From NCBI RefSeq assembly GCF_000152945.2, contig NC_020830.1, forward strand, positions 2,428,501 through 2,492,500: DNA of 64,000 nt. Reading direction: 5' to 3'. This document shows positions 45,657-55,712 of the stretch, piece after piece (positions within the stretch are counted from its first letter, which is position 1; every line of letters begins with the position of its first letter). Position numbers and translations under genes: made by a program. This stretch comes from Polaribacter sp. MED152. GTDB taxonomy: Bacteria > Bacteroidota > Bacteroidia > Flavobacteriales > Flavobacteriaceae. The notes beneath the pieces were generated by a model, which was not told the DNA's origin, ran no database searches, and was given only the letters and a program-made list of their open reading frames with translations.

Positions 45657-46616
45657 ATGAGATTTTACTTTGCGCTATTCATGGTTTTGATGTTATTTTT
45701 TTCTTGTTCTGATAAAAATAAGTCGCAAATAGATGTTTCTAACATAAAAGTCGATTTTTCAATAGAACGATTTGATGAAGATTTTTATAATGCGAACAAA
45801 GAATCTCTGAGTAATGTAAAACAAAAATATCCATATTTATTTCCTTATTCACTTACAGATAGTATAGCGCTTTCTAAAATTAATGATGCACAAGAAAGAG
45901 AATTGTATAAAGAAACGAGACAGGTTTATGAGAATTTAACCAAGTTAAATAAAGATCTAACCTCGTTATTTAAACACGTAAAATATTATTATCCTTCTTT
46001 TGAATCACCTAAAGTGATTACCATGCTTAGTAATATCGACTATGATAATCGAGTAATTTATGCAGATAGTTTATTGCTAATTTCATTAGACGCTTATTTG
46101 GGTAAAACTCATCGATTTTATGCCGATTTTCCCAATTATATTAAAGAAACCAATACCGAAAACCATATTGTAGTAGATGTTGCAAATGCTATTATTGATA
46201 GTCAAATGCCAACATCAATGCAAAGACGCTTTGTAGATAAAATAGTTTATGAGGGTAAGAAAGCATATTTATTAAACAGCTACTTACCTTATGTTTCAGA
46301 AGCGATTAAAATGGGCTATTCACTAGAGAAATTGAATTGGGCAAAAATGCACGAAGAACAAATTTGGATGTATTTTATAGAAAAAAACTTATTGTTTGAT
46401 ACGAATTCAAAACTGAGTCAGAGGTTTATAGATAATGCACCTTTTTCCAAATTCTATACTGCAGAAGATAAAGCTACACCAGGCAGAATTGGTGTTTGGT
46501 TAGGTTGGCAAATTGTTACTTCTTATATGCAACATAATGATGTATCTTTGCAAGAATTATTGAAAAAAGATTCAGAAGAAATCTTTAATAAATCAAAATA
46601 CAAACCCAAAAAATAA
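45657..46616 (+). CDS. gldB: gliding motility lipoprotein GldB
   Basis: A 319-aa lipoprotein (lipobox ending at C17). The sequence pattern (IERFDEDFYN, YPYLFPYSLTDS, DALYLG-like LDAYLGKTHRFY, VDVANAIIDSQMPTSMQRRFVDKIVYEGKK, and GRIGVWLGWQIV near the end) matches GldB, which is required for gliding and T9SS function in Flavobacterium johnsoniae. It may have a peptidase-like fold but no active site is evident. Its stop overlaps the gldC start by one base (TAATG). Confidence 0.95.
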   Translation: MRFYFALFMVLMLFFSCSDKNKSQIDVSNIKVDFSIERFDEDFYNANKESLSNVKQKYPYLFPYSLTDSIALSKINDAQERELYKETRQVYENLTKLNKDLTSLFKHVKYYYPSFESPKVITMLSNIDYDNRVIYADSLLLISLDAYLGKTHRFYADFPNYIKETNTENHIVVDVANAIIDSQMPTSMQRRFVDKIVYEGKKAYLLNSYLPYVSEAIKMGYSLEKLNWAKMHEEQIWMYFIEKNLLFDTNSKLSQRFIDNAPFSKFYTAEDKATPGRIGVWLGWQIVTSYMQHNDVSLQELLKKDSEEIFNKSKYKPKK

Positions 46617-46951
46617 TGGCTGTTCTACATAATTCTGAGGTAAAATTTAATATAGGTTTAGACGAAAATAAAGTTCCTGAAGAAATTTCATGGACTGCAG
46701 AAGATGGTGGCATTCAAGATGATTCATCAAAAGCAGTAATGATTTCTGTTTGGGATCATAAGAAAAAAGATACTTTACGCATGGATTTGTGGACCAAAGA
46801 CATGCCTGTTGATGAAATGAAACAATTTTATCATCAAACCTTAGTGTCTATGGCAGATACTTTTGAAAGAGCTACAGACGATCAAAAAATGAGTGCAACA
46901 ATGCGTGATTTTTGCGATTATTTTGCAGAAAAGCTAGAGCTTAAAAAGTAA
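46616..46951 (+). CDS. gldC: gliding motility protein GldC
   Basis: A 111-aa soluble protein: SEVKFNIGLDENKVPEEISWTA at the start, then MISVWDHKKKDTLRMDLWTKDMPVDEMKQFY and an acidic C-terminus. It has no signal peptide, so it is cytosolic. In F. johnsoniae gldC acts with gldB, and mutants show reduced gliding. Translationally coupled to gldB. It ends four bases from the stop of the convergent folK-dNK gene. Confidence 0.93.
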   Translation: MAVLHNSEVKFNIGLDENKVPEEISWTAEDGGIQDDSSKAVMISVWDHKKKDTLRMDLWTKDMPVDEMKQFYHQTLVSMADTFERATDDQKMSATMRDFCDYFAEKLELKK

Positions 46952-46954
46952 GGT

Positions 46955-48076
46955 TTATCCTTTTTTTATTTGGTTGATGATATTAATGTAATCTTCAGGA
47001 TTATTTACAAAATCAAGTTCGGAAACATCAATAACTAAGGTGTTCAAATTTTGTTGGGTGCTTATAAAGCTCTTATAACCATCGTGTATTTTTTGTAGGT
47101 AAGAAGCTTCTATATTTTGCTCATACTCTCTACCTCTTTTTTTGATATTTTCTAAAAGACGGGTGGTGTTCTGATATAGATATACATACAAATCAGGTTT
47201 AGTAATCTCTTTATACATTAAATCGAACATTTTCCGATACAATAAGTACTCATCGTTTTGCAAAGTAATTTGCGCAAATATTAATGATTTAAAGATGTAG
47301 TAATCTGAAACCACGAAGTTTTTAAACAGATCTAATTGGGCCAAATCATCTGATAATTGTTGATATCTATCTGCCAAAAAACTCATTTCTAAAGGAAATG
47401 CAAAGCGCTCTTTATCTTCATAAAATTTTGGTAGAAAAGGGTTGTCTGCAAAGCGTTCTAAAACAATTTTTGCGTTAAACTCATCAGACATCATTTTAGA
47501 AAGTGATGTTTTACCTGCACCAATGTTACCTTCAATTGCAATGTAATTGTACTTCTCAGAAATAGGTATTGGCCTATTCAAATTTTCGTTTACTACTGAG
47601 ATTTCAGAAGAATCATTACAATTTTGTAAACAAACTCCAATTTTTTGTTTGGCTATAGGATGTATAACAGAACCTGCAATTTCGGCTAATGGTACCAGAA
47701 CAAATTTACGTTCTAGCATCTTAGAATGAGGTACAATTAAGGTTTTAGAAAAGATGATTTCATCATCAAACAATAAAATATCAATATCTATATTTCTATC
47801 TGCATAACCATCAGAATCATTACGCTCTCTGCCCAATGTATTTTCTATATCTAGCAGAATTTGCATTAATTTTTCTGGTGGATGGTAAGTGCTAATTTTA
47901 AGGCAAATATTATAAAAATCATTACTATCAAAACCCCAAGATGAAGTATTGTAGATAGAAGAAATACTTAGAACAGCTCCTGCTTTATCAGCAATAAGTT
48001 CTATTGCTTTTTGTAGGTGATTTAATCTGTTTCCTTGGTTTGTACCTAAGGATAAATAGGTAATTCTTTGAATTTT
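46955..48076 (-). CDS. folK: fused HPPK (FolK) and deoxynucleoside kinase
   Basis: About 373 aa, counted from the ATG at 48076. The frame opens ten codons further upstream inside the pnp terminator, which makes that start unlikely. Residues 5-150 are 6-hydroxymethyl-dihydropterin pyrophosphokinase (SLGTNQGNR at the start and DRNIDIDILL as the metal-binding signature), a step of folate synthesis. Residues 175-373 are a deoxynucleoside kinase with P-loop EGNIGAGKTSL (the motif starts at about residue 182) and an ERF (DRS-like) motif. Fusion of these two activities is known in Bacteroidota. No interdomain frameshift. A strong hairpin separates it from pnp upstream on the same strand. Confidence 0.92.
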   Translation of the reverse strand, partial: KIQRITYLSLGTNQGNRLNHLQKAIELIADKAGAVLSISSIYNTSSWGFDSNDFYNICLKISTYHPPEKLMQILLDIENTLGRERNDSDGYADRNIDIDILLFDDEIIFSKTLIVPHSKMLERKFVLVPLAEIAGSVIHPIAKQKIGVCLQNCNDSSEISVVNENLNRPIPISEKYNYIAIEGNIGAGKTSLSKMMSDEFNAKIVLERFADNPFLPKFYEDKERFAFPLEMSFLADRYQQLSDDLAQLDLFKNFVVSDYYIFKSLIFAQITLQNDEYLLYRKMFDLMYKEITKPDLYVYLYQNTTRLLENIKKRGREYEQNIEASYLQKIHDGYKSFISTQQNLNTLVIDVSELDFVNNPEDYINIINQIKKG

Positions 48077-48107
48077 CATAAGAATCACAAAGAAACAAAA
48101 AAGCATA

Positions 48108-48138
48108 AAAAAATCGCCAATTAATATTGGCGATTTTT
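48108..48138 (-). terminator. pnp terminator
   Basis: Stem AAAATCGCCAA / TTGGCGATTTT around TTAATA; U-run on the minus strand. Confidence 0.8.
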
Positions 48139-48158
48139 ACTATCTATTTAAAAAGAAT

Positions 48159-50399
48159 TTAATCTTCTTTTCTTTCTCTAGGTTTACGATCATCACGTTT
48201 GTTGTCACGTCCACGATTATCTCTTCCTCTGTTGTTGTCTCTTCCACGATTGTTATCTCTTGGAGCTCTTTCTTTATAACCTTCTGGTTTTGGTAAAAGT
48301 GCTTTTCTGGATACCTTTTCCTTACGTGTTCTTGGGTCTATACCAAAGTATTTAACATCTAAAACATCACCTAAATTAACAACGTCAGTAACATTGTCTG
48401 TGCGTTCCCAAGCTAATTCACTAACGTGTAATAAAACCTCGTTTCCTGGAGCTTCTGTATATTCTACAACTGCACCAAAATCTAACATTTTAATTACTTT
48501 AACTTCGTATACAGAACCTTTTTCTGGTTTAAAAAGCATAGATTCAATTTTAGTAATCACAGCATCCATTCCTGCTGGTTTTGTACCTAAAATTTCAATA
48601 ATACCTTCTTCTGTTACTGGGTCTTCTGTAATTACAATTGTAGTTTCAGTTTCTTTTTGTAACTCTTGAATATGTTTACCTCCTGGACCTATAAACGCAC
48701 CAATTAAATCGTTTGGAATACGTCTAGTAATCATTTTAGGAGCATGTGCTTTTACATCGCTGTTAGGAGTTTCAATGGTATCTGTTAACTTCCCTAAGAT
48801 ATGTAAACGTCCATCTCTTGCTTGTTTTAATGCTTTTACTAAAATCTCATAACTTAATCCTTTGATTTTAATATCCATTTGACAAGCTGTGATACCATCT
48901 GCAGTACCTGTAACTTTAAAGTCCATATCTCCTAAGTGATCTTCATCACCTAAAATATCAGATAAAACTGCATGATTTGTACCATCAGAAATTAACCCCA
49001 TTGCAATACCAGAAACAGGTTTTTTTAATTGTACACCAGCATCCATCAATGCCATAGTTCCAGAACAAACAGTTGCCATAGAAGAAGAACCATTAGATTC
49101 TAATACTTCTGATACTACTCTTACTGTATATGGGCAATCAGCAGGAATCATTCCTTTTAATGCTCTTTGTGCTAAATTTCCATGTCCAACTTCTCTTCTA
49201 GACGTTCCTCTTATTGGACGTGCTTCACCCGTTGAAAAAGGAGGGAAGTTATAGTGTAAATAGAAAGTTTCTTCACCTTCATAAGATGGCATATCTATTT
49301 GGTTAGCTTCTCTACTTGTACCTAAAGTAACTGTTGCTAAAGCTTGAGTTTCTCCACGTGTAAAGATTGATGAACCATGAGTTGATGGTAAGTAATCTAC
49401 CTCACACCAAATTGGTCTAATATCTGTAGTTTTACGTCCATCTAAACGTAAACCTTCTTTTAAAGTTAAATCGCGAATTGCATTTTTTTGAGCTTTCGCA
49501 ACATATTTAGAAATTAAATTTCCATATTCAGCTTGCTCTTCTTCAGAAAATGAATTTTTAACTTCTTCTTTAATTTCACTAAAAGCTGCACTTCTTTCGT
49601 GTTTAGCAGAACCTGCTTTCGCAATTTCGTATGTTTTATCATATACTAAATCATGAATCTTTTTCTCTAAATCTTCATCATTAGTTTCTGGTGTGTATTC
49701 ACGAGTTTCTTTTTTACCAAAAGCTTCAGCTAAGGCTACTTGTGCAGCACACTGTACTTTAATAGCTTCATGAGCAAACTTAATTGCTTCAGCCATTTCT
49801 TCTTCAGAACACTCATCCATTTCACCTTCTACCATCATTACAGAATCTGCAGAGGCACCAATCATCATATCAATATCAGCTTCTGCTAATTGTGCTCTTG
49901 TTGGGTTGATGATAAATTCACCATTTACTCTACCAACTCTTACTTCAGAAATTGGGCATTCGAATGGTAAATCTGATAACTGAATAGCAGCAGAAGCAGC
50001 TAAACCAGCCATTGCATCTGGCATAACATCATCATCATGAGACATCATCTGAATCATAACCTGAGTTTCTGAATGATAATCTTTTGGAAATAATGGACGT
50101 AAAACACGGTCTACTAAACGCATTGTTAATACTTCACCATCACTTGGTCTTGCTTCTCTCTTAAAGAAACCTCCAGGATAACGTCCTGCAGCAGCAAATT
50201 TTTCTCTATAATCTACAGTTAATGGTAAGAAATCTACATCTTTCTGTTCGTAGTTAGAAACTACTGTACATAATAACATACATTTACCTGACTGAACAAC
50301 AACTGAACCATGGGCTTGTTTTGCAAGCTTACCAGTTTCTAATGAGATGGTTCTTCCATCTCCAAGGTCTATGACCTCTCTAAATACTTTTGGAATCAT
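48159..50399 (-). CDS. pnp: polyribonucleotide nucleotidyltransferase (PNPase)
   Basis: A 746-aa 3'-5' exoribonuclease using phosphate. Two RNase PH-like cores, the second with the active-site pattern ([26 protein letters not shown]), then a KH domain (about residues 560-620, [15 protein letters not shown]) and S1 domain (about 625-695). The last 45 residues are a basic, asparagine/arginine-rich tail made of RGRDN repeats that could bind RNA or a partner. Follows rpsO on the same strand, the conserved bacterial order, though a terminator lies between. Confidence 0.97.
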   Translation of the reverse strand: MIPKVFREVIDLGDGRTISLETGKLAKQAHGSVVVQSGKCMLLCTVVSNYEQKDVDFLPLTVDYREKFAAAGRYPGGFFKREARPSDGEVLTMRLVDRVLRPLFPKDYHSETQVMIQMMSHDDDVMPDAMAGLAASAAIQLSDLPFECPISEVRVGRVNGEFIINPTRAQLAEADIDMMIGASADSVMMVEGEMDECSEEEMAEAIKFAHEAIKVQCAAQVALAEAFGKKETREYTPETNDEDLEKKIHDLVYDKTYEIAKAGSAKHERSAAFSEIKEEVKNSFSEEEQAEYGNLISKYVAKAQKNAIRDLTLKEGLRLDGRKTTDIRPIWCEVDYLPSTHGSSIFTRGETQALATVTLGTSREANQIDMPSYEGEETFYLHYNFPPFSTGEARPIRGTSRREVGHGNLAQRALKGMIPADCPYTVRVVSEVLESNGSSSMATVCSGTMALMDAGVQLKKPVSGIAMGLISDGTNHAVLSDILGDEDHLGDMDFKVTGTADGITACQMDIKIKGLSYEILVKALKQARDGRLHILGKLTDTIETPNSDVKAHAPKMITRRIPNDLIGAFIGPGGKHIQELQKETETTIVITEDPVTEEGIIEILGTKPAGMDAVITKIESMLFKPEKGSVYEVKVIKMLDFGAVVEYTEAPGNEVLLHVSELAWERTDNVTDVVNLGDVLDVKYFGIDPRTRKEKVSRKALLPKPEGYKERAPRDNNRGRDNNRGRDNRGRDNKRDDRKPRERKED

Positions 50400-50553
50400 A
50401 AATGAATTCTAAATTTTTAATTACTAATTTTTTGTTGTTGTGTTGTAGTTGTTGTGTGTTTTTTCCAATGGAAATACAAAAGGGTTGTTACTTCTTTTGA
50501 TTTTTTTATAAAGTGTCTGTTTTCATCAACAGAAATTAAGTACTTTAAATAAA

Positions 50554-50580
50554 AAAGAGGCACGTTTATAGAGCCTCTTT
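50554..50580 (-). terminator. rpsO terminator
   Basis: Stem AAAGAGGC (50554-50561) / GCCTCTTT (50573-50580); U-run on the minus strand. Confidence 0.75.
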
Positions 50581-50591
50581 ATTGTAAGAAA

Positions 50592-50861
50592 TTATTTTCT
50601 AATTCCTAATTCTTTAATAATTGCACGATATCTTGCAATATCTTTTTTCTTTAGATAATCTAATAAACTTCTACGCTTACCAACCATCATTACTAAAGAA
50701 CGCTCTGTATTAAAATCTTTACGATTGTTTTTTAAGTGCTCAGTTAAGTGGTTAATTCTGTGCGTGAATAACGCAATTTGACCTTCTGAAGAACCAGTAT
50801 CGTTTTTTCCTTTACCGTGTTTTTCGAAGATGCTTTCTTTTACTTCTTTAGTTAAGTACAT
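50592..50861 (-). CDS. rpsO: 30S ribosomal protein S15
   Basis: An 89-aa primary rRNA-binding protein of the 30S subunit: TGSSEGQIALFTHRINHLTEHLKNNRKDF and GKRRSLLDYLKKKD are the S15 signatures. Normal length. Single-gene unit with -7 element and a hairpin at the start of its leader. Confidence 0.98.
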   Translation of the reverse strand: MYLTKEVKESIFEKHGKGKNDTGSSEGQIALFTHRINHLTEHLKNNRKDFNTERSLVMMVGKRRSLLDYLKKKDIARYRAIIKELGIRK

Positions 50862-50892
50862 GCCAATATTATTTAAATGATTTTTATGTATA

Positions 50893-50911
50893 TCAATGAT
50901 GTATTCATTGA
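50893..50911 (-). promoter_or_regulatory. hairpin at the 5' end of the rpsO leader
   Basis: TCAATGA (50893-50899) / TCATTGA (50905-50911), loop of 5. On the minus strand it starts a few bases after the -7 element (50924-50917), so it would be at the very 5' end of the mRNA. Candidate S15 autoregulation site or 5' stabiliser. Confidence 0.4.
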
Positions 50912-50916
50912 AGGTG

Positions 50917-50924
50917 CAAATATA
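50917..50924 (-). promoter_or_regulatory. rpsO -7 element
   Basis: Minus strand TATATTTG, exact consensus match. Confidence 0.45.
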
Positions 50925-50967
50925 GTCTTATTTTTTAGAATAACTAATTGAACTTAAACCTTTTTAT

Positions 50968-51825
50968 TTAGGCTCTTACAGGTATATTTTGAATTAAATC
51001 TATATATAAGTTTACTTGTTTTTTTAATTCTTTACGCTCGTAAATAGCATCTAAAAATCCATGTTCTAAAACAAATTCTGATTTTTGAAATCCTTCTGGT
51101 AATTCTTTACCAGTAGTATCTTTTACTACTCTTGGTCCTGCAAATGCAATTAAAGCATTTGGTTCTGCTATATTGATATCACCCAACATTGCATAAGATG
51201 CAGTTGTACCTCCTGTTGTAGGGTCTGTACATAAAGAAATGTAAGGTATTTTAGCTTCTGCCAATTGTGCTAATTTTGCAGAGGTTTTTACCAATTGCAT
51301 TAAAGAAAGCGAAGCTTCCATCATTCTGGCTCCTCCAGATTTTGAGACCATTAAAAACGGAATCTTATTTTCTATAGAGTAGTTAATTGCTCTTGCAATT
51401 TTTTCTCCAACAACAGATCCCATAGAACCTCCAATAAAAGCAAAATCCATAGCAGCAATTACCAAATCTTTACCTAAAGACTTACCAACTGCAGTTCTTA
51501 CAGCATCTTTTAGCTTTGTTTTTTCTTGAGCCGCTTTTAATCTGTCTGGATATTTTTTTGTGTCCTCAAATTTTAGAGGATCTTTTGATGTTAGTGATTC
51601 GTTTAATTCTTCAAACTTATTGTCGTCAAAGAATAATTCGAAGTATTCCTTACTACCAATTCTTACGTGATAACCATCTTCTGGACTCACATAAAGATTT
51701 TTCTTTAATTCTTCTGTATCTATAATTTTACCACTAGGTGTCTTATACCAAAGACCTTTAGGAGTATCTTTTTTTTCTTCTGTTGGTGTTTGTATTCCTT
51801 TATCAGTTCTTTTAAACCAAGCCAT
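50968..51825 (-). CDS. accD: acetyl-CoA carboxylase beta subunit, zinc-less
   Basis: A 285-aa carboxyltransferase subunit for malonyl-CoA synthesis. The crotonase-type core is intact ([48 protein letters not shown]). The N-terminal zinc ribbon, normally four cysteines, has T29, G32, S47 and D50 in their places, although the surrounding sequence aligns well ([23 protein letters not shown]). I recall the same feature in other Flavobacteriia. The alpha subunit (accA) is not in this window. Single-gene unit. Confidence 0.95.
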   Translation of the reverse strand: MAWFKRTDKGIQTPTEEKKDTPKGLWYKTPSGKIIDTEELKKNLYVSPEDGYHVRIGSKEYFELFFDDNKFEELNESLTSKDPLKFEDTKKYPDRLKAAQEKTKLKDAVRTAVGKSLGKDLVIAAMDFAFIGGSMGSVVGEKIARAINYSIENKIPFLMVSKSGGARMMEASLSLMQLVKTSAKLAQLAEAKIPYISLCTDPTTGGTTASYAMLGDINIAEPNALIAFAGPRVVKDTTGKELPEGFQKSEFVLEHGFLDAIYERKELKKQVNLYIDLIQNIPVRA

Positions 51826-51889
51826 ATAGTTTACTTTTAATTTACTTTTTTACAATTTAATATTTCTTTTTCATCCTAAAGCAAGTGCA

Positions 51890-51918
51890 CAAATATAAGT
51901 GTTTTTGTGAACTATCAA
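51890..51918 (-). promoter_or_regulatory. accD promoter
   Basis: Minus strand: TTG (51918-51916), 18-bp spacer, TATATTTG (51897-51890), about 65 bp before the ATG. Confidence 0.55.
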
Positions 51919-51956
51919 TATTTCTTTAATTGTTTATTTTTGAGTGTTTTGCATAA

Positions 51957-51988
51957 AAAAAGCATTTTGATTTTTACATCAAAATGCT
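51957..51988 (-). terminator. fba terminator
   Basis: Perfect 11-bp stem AGCATTTTGAT / ATCAAAATGCT; U-run on the minus strand. Confidence 0.8.
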
Positions 51989-52011
51989 TGTATTATTGTA
52001 ATTAGTTCTGT

Positions 52012-53079
52012 TTATAAAGTATCTACATTATTTAAATCTGCAAATGCTTGTTTTAAACGCGCTTTAAACGTTTCTTCTCCTAAACGTAACCATTTTCTTG
52101 GATCGTAATATTTTTTGTTAGGTTGGTCTGCACCATCAGGATTACCAATTTGAGTAGCTAAATAATCTGCTTTACCTTGCATGTAATCTCTAATTCCTTC
52201 TGTAAATGCAAATTGTAAATCTGTATCGATGTTCATTTTTATAACTCCATAACCTATAGCCTCTCTAATTTCCTCTAAAGTAGAACCAGAACCACCATGA
52301 AAAACAAAGTCGATATGATTTTCTTCCACACCATATTTTTTGGTGATGAATTCTTGAGAATTCTTTAAAATTTTCGGTGTTAATTTTACATTACCTGGTT
52401 TGTAAACTCCATGCACATTACCAAAAGCTGCTGCAATTGTAAATTGTGGAGATACTTTCATTAATTCTTCGTACGCATAAGCTACTTCTTCTGGTTGTGT
52501 GTATAATTTAGAAGCATCTACATCTGAATTATCTACACCATCTTCTTCACCACCTGTAATACCTAATTCTATTTCTAAAGTCATACCCATTTTGCTCATT
52601 CTAGCTAAGTATTCTTTACAAATCTCTATGTTTTCTTCAATTGGTTCTTCAGATAAATCAATCATATGAGAACTGTATAAAGGTTTTCCAGTTTCTTCGA
52701 AGTGTTTTTCTGATGCATCTAATAAACCATCAATCCATGGTAATAATTTTTTTGCACAGTGATCTGTGTGTAAAATTACAGGCACTCCATACGCTTCTGC
52801 TAATTCATTTACATGTTTTGCACCAGCTATACCACCAGCAATTGCAGATTTTTGATTTTCGTTAGATAAACCTTTACCTGCATTAAACTGAGCACCACCA
52901 TTTGAAAACTGAATAATTACAGGAGCATTTAATTCTTTTGCAGTTTCTAAAACAGCATTAATAGTATTAGAACCAACAACATTTACTGCTGGTAATGCAA
53001 AGCCTTTTTCTTTAGCGTAGTTAAATATTTCTTGAACTTCTTTACCTGTTGCAACACCAGGTTTTATGTTGTGACTCAT
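52012..53079 (-). CDS. fba: class II fructose-bisphosphate aldolase
   Basis: A 355-aa zinc aldolase of glycolysis/gluconeogenesis. Metal-binding histidines lie in VILHTDHCAKK, GNVHGVY and VFHGGSGS, and the substrate loop NIDTDLQFAFTEGIR is present. Class IIA length. Its promoter region has a perfect palindrome. Lies between tamL (same strand, upstream) and accD. Confidence 0.98.
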   Translation of the reverse strand: MSHNIKPGVATGKEVQEIFNYAKEKGFALPAVNVVGSNTINAVLETAKELNAPVIIQFSNGGAQFNAGKGLSNENQKSAIAGGIAGAKHVNELAEAYGVPVILHTDHCAKKLLPWIDGLLDASEKHFEETGKPLYSSHMIDLSEEPIEENIEICKEYLARMSKMGMTLEIELGITGGEEDGVDNSDVDASKLYTQPEEVAYAYEELMKVSPQFTIAAAFGNVHGVYKPGNVKLTPKILKNSQEFITKKYGVEENHIDFVFHGGSGSTLEEIREAIGYGVIKMNIDTDLQFAFTEGIRDYMQGKADYLATQIGNPDGADQPNKKYYDPRKWLRLGEETFKARLKQAFADLNNVDTL

Positions 53080-53104
53080 TTTTTTTATTTTAATTGATAG
53101 ATTT

Positions 53105-53112
53105 CAAAAATA
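53105..53112 (-). promoter_or_regulatory. fba -7 element
   Basis: Minus strand TATTTTTG, exact TAnnTTTG match, 25 bp before the ATG. Confidence 0.5.
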
Positions 53113-53115
53113 CTA

Positions 53116-53135
53116 AAAATTAACATGTTAATTTT
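53116..53135. promoter_or_regulatory. 20-bp perfect palindrome in the fba promoter
   Basis: AAAATTAACATGTTAATTTT, perfectly self-complementary, filling the spacer between the -7 element and the expected -33 position. Probable repressor or activator binding site; the protein is unknown. Confidence 0.55.
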
Positions 53136-53171
53136 AAATAGCTCCTGATAAAATAACGAAAACGTTTCCTT

Positions 53172-55643
53172 TTAAAAAGGATAATTGATACCTATATTGT
53201 ATACTGCATTGCTAAAATTGTAGTTTTTAAACCATTTATTTTCGTTTAAATACGGTTCATAGGTTTTGAAACCAACATCAAATCTTAAGATTAAAAAATT
53301 AAAATCTAATCTTGCTCCAACTCCAGAACCTATAGCAATATTTTGTAAAGAGGAGAAACTGTTTAGTTTTTCATTATCATTTACAAAACTAGAGCCAGAG
53401 ATATCCCAAATGTTTCCTGCATCTACAAATAGTGCTCCTTTTAATCTACCAACTACATCAAATCTATATTCTAAACTTGTTAAAAATTTGAAACTACCTA
53501 TATTAAATTCTAAACCATTATCTCTTGCTCCAGGTCCTAATTCATAAGTCTGCCAAGCTCTAATATCATTTGATCCACCAGCAAAATAGGCTTTTACAAA
53601 CGGAATGTTAGAATCATCGTAAGTAAAAATAGCTCCTATAAAAGTTCTAAATGCAAAAACAGAATTGTTACCCATGTCCCAAAACTTTTTGTACTCAATA
53701 TCTGTTTTGAAGTATTGTGCTAAAGGAATATTTAAAAAAGTCTTTTTATTATTAGCGTTTCTTTTATTTGATAATAAACCTAAGAAATTACCCGAGTTTG
53801 CAACTCTAGCTCTAAAAAAAGAAAAGTTATTATCTTTAAAACTGGTCTGGTTATTATAGGTAAATGAATAGGCTAAAATCGGGATTAAAAAATCGGAAGT
53901 AATAATATTATATCTGTTTAAAATATTTAAACTTGTATTGTATTCATCTGGATTTGATGCTTGGAAATTAGCGTCATTAACAACAGTATTCATAAAAGAA
54001 ACAGCGCCATCAGGTAACTGTAAATCTGCATTATTGTTATTGTAAATTTTAGCAATATCATTTAAAGTTTCGTACTCAGAATTATAGATATTAAAAAAAC
54101 TGCCTACATTTAAATTCTTAATATATTGCGTGTTTAAAATCTCTAATTGAATAGTTTTAGTTGGTGTATATTGCCATTTATAATCGGTTAAAAAAGTAAA
54201 GGTTTGCCTATCTAAACCAATGTTTTTTTGAAAACTAGAACCTAAAGAAAATAAGGTTCTTGGAGACATTTCTTTTGGTACGAATTTGCTCAAACCGAAA
54301 GGCGCAATAAACCTTGGAATTTCTAAAGATAAGTCTGAACCAATTTCCCAACCAGGACCATTTTGTGAATTAAACCAAGAGCCTAAAAAAGACATTTTAG
54401 CCAATTCTGCGCCTTTAAATGTATTTCTATTGGTAAGTGAAAATTTACCTGATACTCCAATATTTCTAATATTAGAATGGGTTAGTTCTGTTTCAAAACC
54501 TAAAGTGTATTTTTCTAAAGGCGATAAAAAAACATCCATTATTAATTCATCTTCAGAACCTGGAGTTGAAGAGAATTTAATATTTGTCGACTTAAAATTT
54601 TTAAGAGATTTTAAATTTATTCTTGTTAAATTATTTAAGGTGTCTTTATAAATTTCTCCCTTTTTTAAAAAGATATTTTCTGATAAATATTTTGGGTTAT
54701 ACAAGATCTTATCATAAGCAAAAAAGTTTATGCCCTTATAATTTGTAGAATCTGAAAACGTCTCTGAGTTATTATCAAAAGAATAATCTGTAATAACATT
54801 TATTTCTTTAATGTTATGAACTCTGTAAGGTTTTTCTAAGTATCTACCATTATCTTCTATAAGTCTGTTTGCAGATATTAAGAAGTCTACGTTTGTTTTG
54901 TAATCTGTTCTAGTAGAGTCTACATAAAACCCAAGAGCAGATTCTGTAAAATTATAAATTCCGTTATTTCTAAATAATTTTACGACTTCACTAGCTTCGT
55001 TTCTAAAGGTTTGATCTATGTACTGATCTCCTTTTTTTAGTAAACTAACTCTACCAGATTTTTGATAAATAGAATCTAAAACAGGTGACTTTATTTTAAT
55101 GTTTATGGTGTCAAAAAGGGTAGGTCTACCTTTTTTAATTTCATAAGTTACTTCTGCTTTTTTGTTGATCGTATCAATTTTACTGCTAACAGTAGATTTA
55201 AAGTAACCTTGAGTTTTGTAAAATGCCGCTAAATTTTCTGTCGTTTGTTTTACTTTTTTTTCGTTCAATAACTTAGGTTCATCAAAATTTAAAAACCATT
55301 GATTTAAATTAATAAAAGAATTGGCATAAGCTATACTTTGCTTTTCAGAAAAAACACTTTTTACAAATTTGTAAGAGGTAGGGTGCTCTAAGGCCCAATT
55401 AGATGGTGTTTTAGGTTTGGTATGGTTTCCTAAATTGTGTACATACAATCCAAAAGGCATTCCTAAAAAACGAGAATTTGGTTTTTGAAGTATGTATTTC
55501 TGTAACTCAGTACCATTTGTTTTTGTGCTGTCAATTACAATTAAATTTTTTGTAAGTAGGTATTGCCCATCAATAACATGTTCTGTAGAATTACATGAAA
55601 TTAAAAAGAGAATTAATAAAAAATAAAACGTAAGTTTTTTCAT
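53172..55643 (-). CDS. tamL: Omp85-family outer membrane lipoprotein (TamL-type)
   Basis: An 823-aa protein with a lipobox ending at C17, POTRA-like segments (TTENLAAFYKTQGYFKSTVSSK ... VTYEIKKGRPTLFDTINIKI ... VVKLFRNNGIYNF) and a C-terminal 16-strand barrel (about residues 370-823), including the conserved loop-6 style GGSNDIRAW. The lipid anchor plus POTRA and barrel matches TamL, the Bacteroidota form of TamA. It works in outer membrane assembly. No tamB gene is seen in the window. It is divergent from the SpoU-type methyltransferase gene, with fba downstream. Confidence 0.85.
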   Translation of the reverse strand: MKKLTFYFLLILFLISCNSTEHVIDGQYLLTKNLIVIDSTKTNGTELQKYILQKPNSRFLGMPFGLYVHNLGNHTKPKTPSNWALEHPTSYKFVKSVFSEKQSIAYANSFINLNQWFLNFDEPKLLNEKKVKQTTENLAAFYKTQGYFKSTVSSKIDTINKKAEVTYEIKKGRPTLFDTINIKIKSPVLDSIYQKSGRVSLLKKGDQYIDQTFRNEASEVVKLFRNNGIYNFTESALGFYVDSTRTDYKTNVDFLISANRLIEDNGRYLEKPYRVHNIKEINVITDYSFDNNSETFSDSTNYKGINFFAYDKILYNPKYLSENIFLKKGEIYKDTLNNLTRINLKSLKNFKSTNIKFSSTPGSEDELIMDVFLSPLEKYTLGFETELTHSNIRNIGVSGKFSLTNRNTFKGAELAKMSFLGSWFNSQNGPGWEIGSDLSLEIPRFIAPFGLSKFVPKEMSPRTLFSLGSSFQKNIGLDRQTFTFLTDYKWQYTPTKTIQLEILNTQYIKNLNVGSFFNIYNSEYETLNDIAKIYNNNNADLQLPDGAVSFMNTVVNDANFQASNPDEYNTSLNILNRYNIITSDFLIPILAYSFTYNNQTSFKDNNFSFFRARVANSGNFLGLLSNKRNANNKKTFLNIPLAQYFKTDIEYKKFWDMGNNSVFAFRTFIGAIFTYDDSNIPFVKAYFAGGSNDIRAWQTYELGPGARDNGLEFNIGSFKFLTSLEYRFDVVGRLKGALFVDAGNIWDISGSSFVNDNEKLNSFSSLQNIAIGSGVGARLDFNFLILRFDVGFKTYEPYLNENKWFKNYNFSNAVYNIGINYPF

Positions 55644-55712
55644 TATTTTAGCAATCCAAAGAAAATCAAAAATAGTATTTTCTTATGGTTTATTTTTATT
55701 TACATCCAATTA

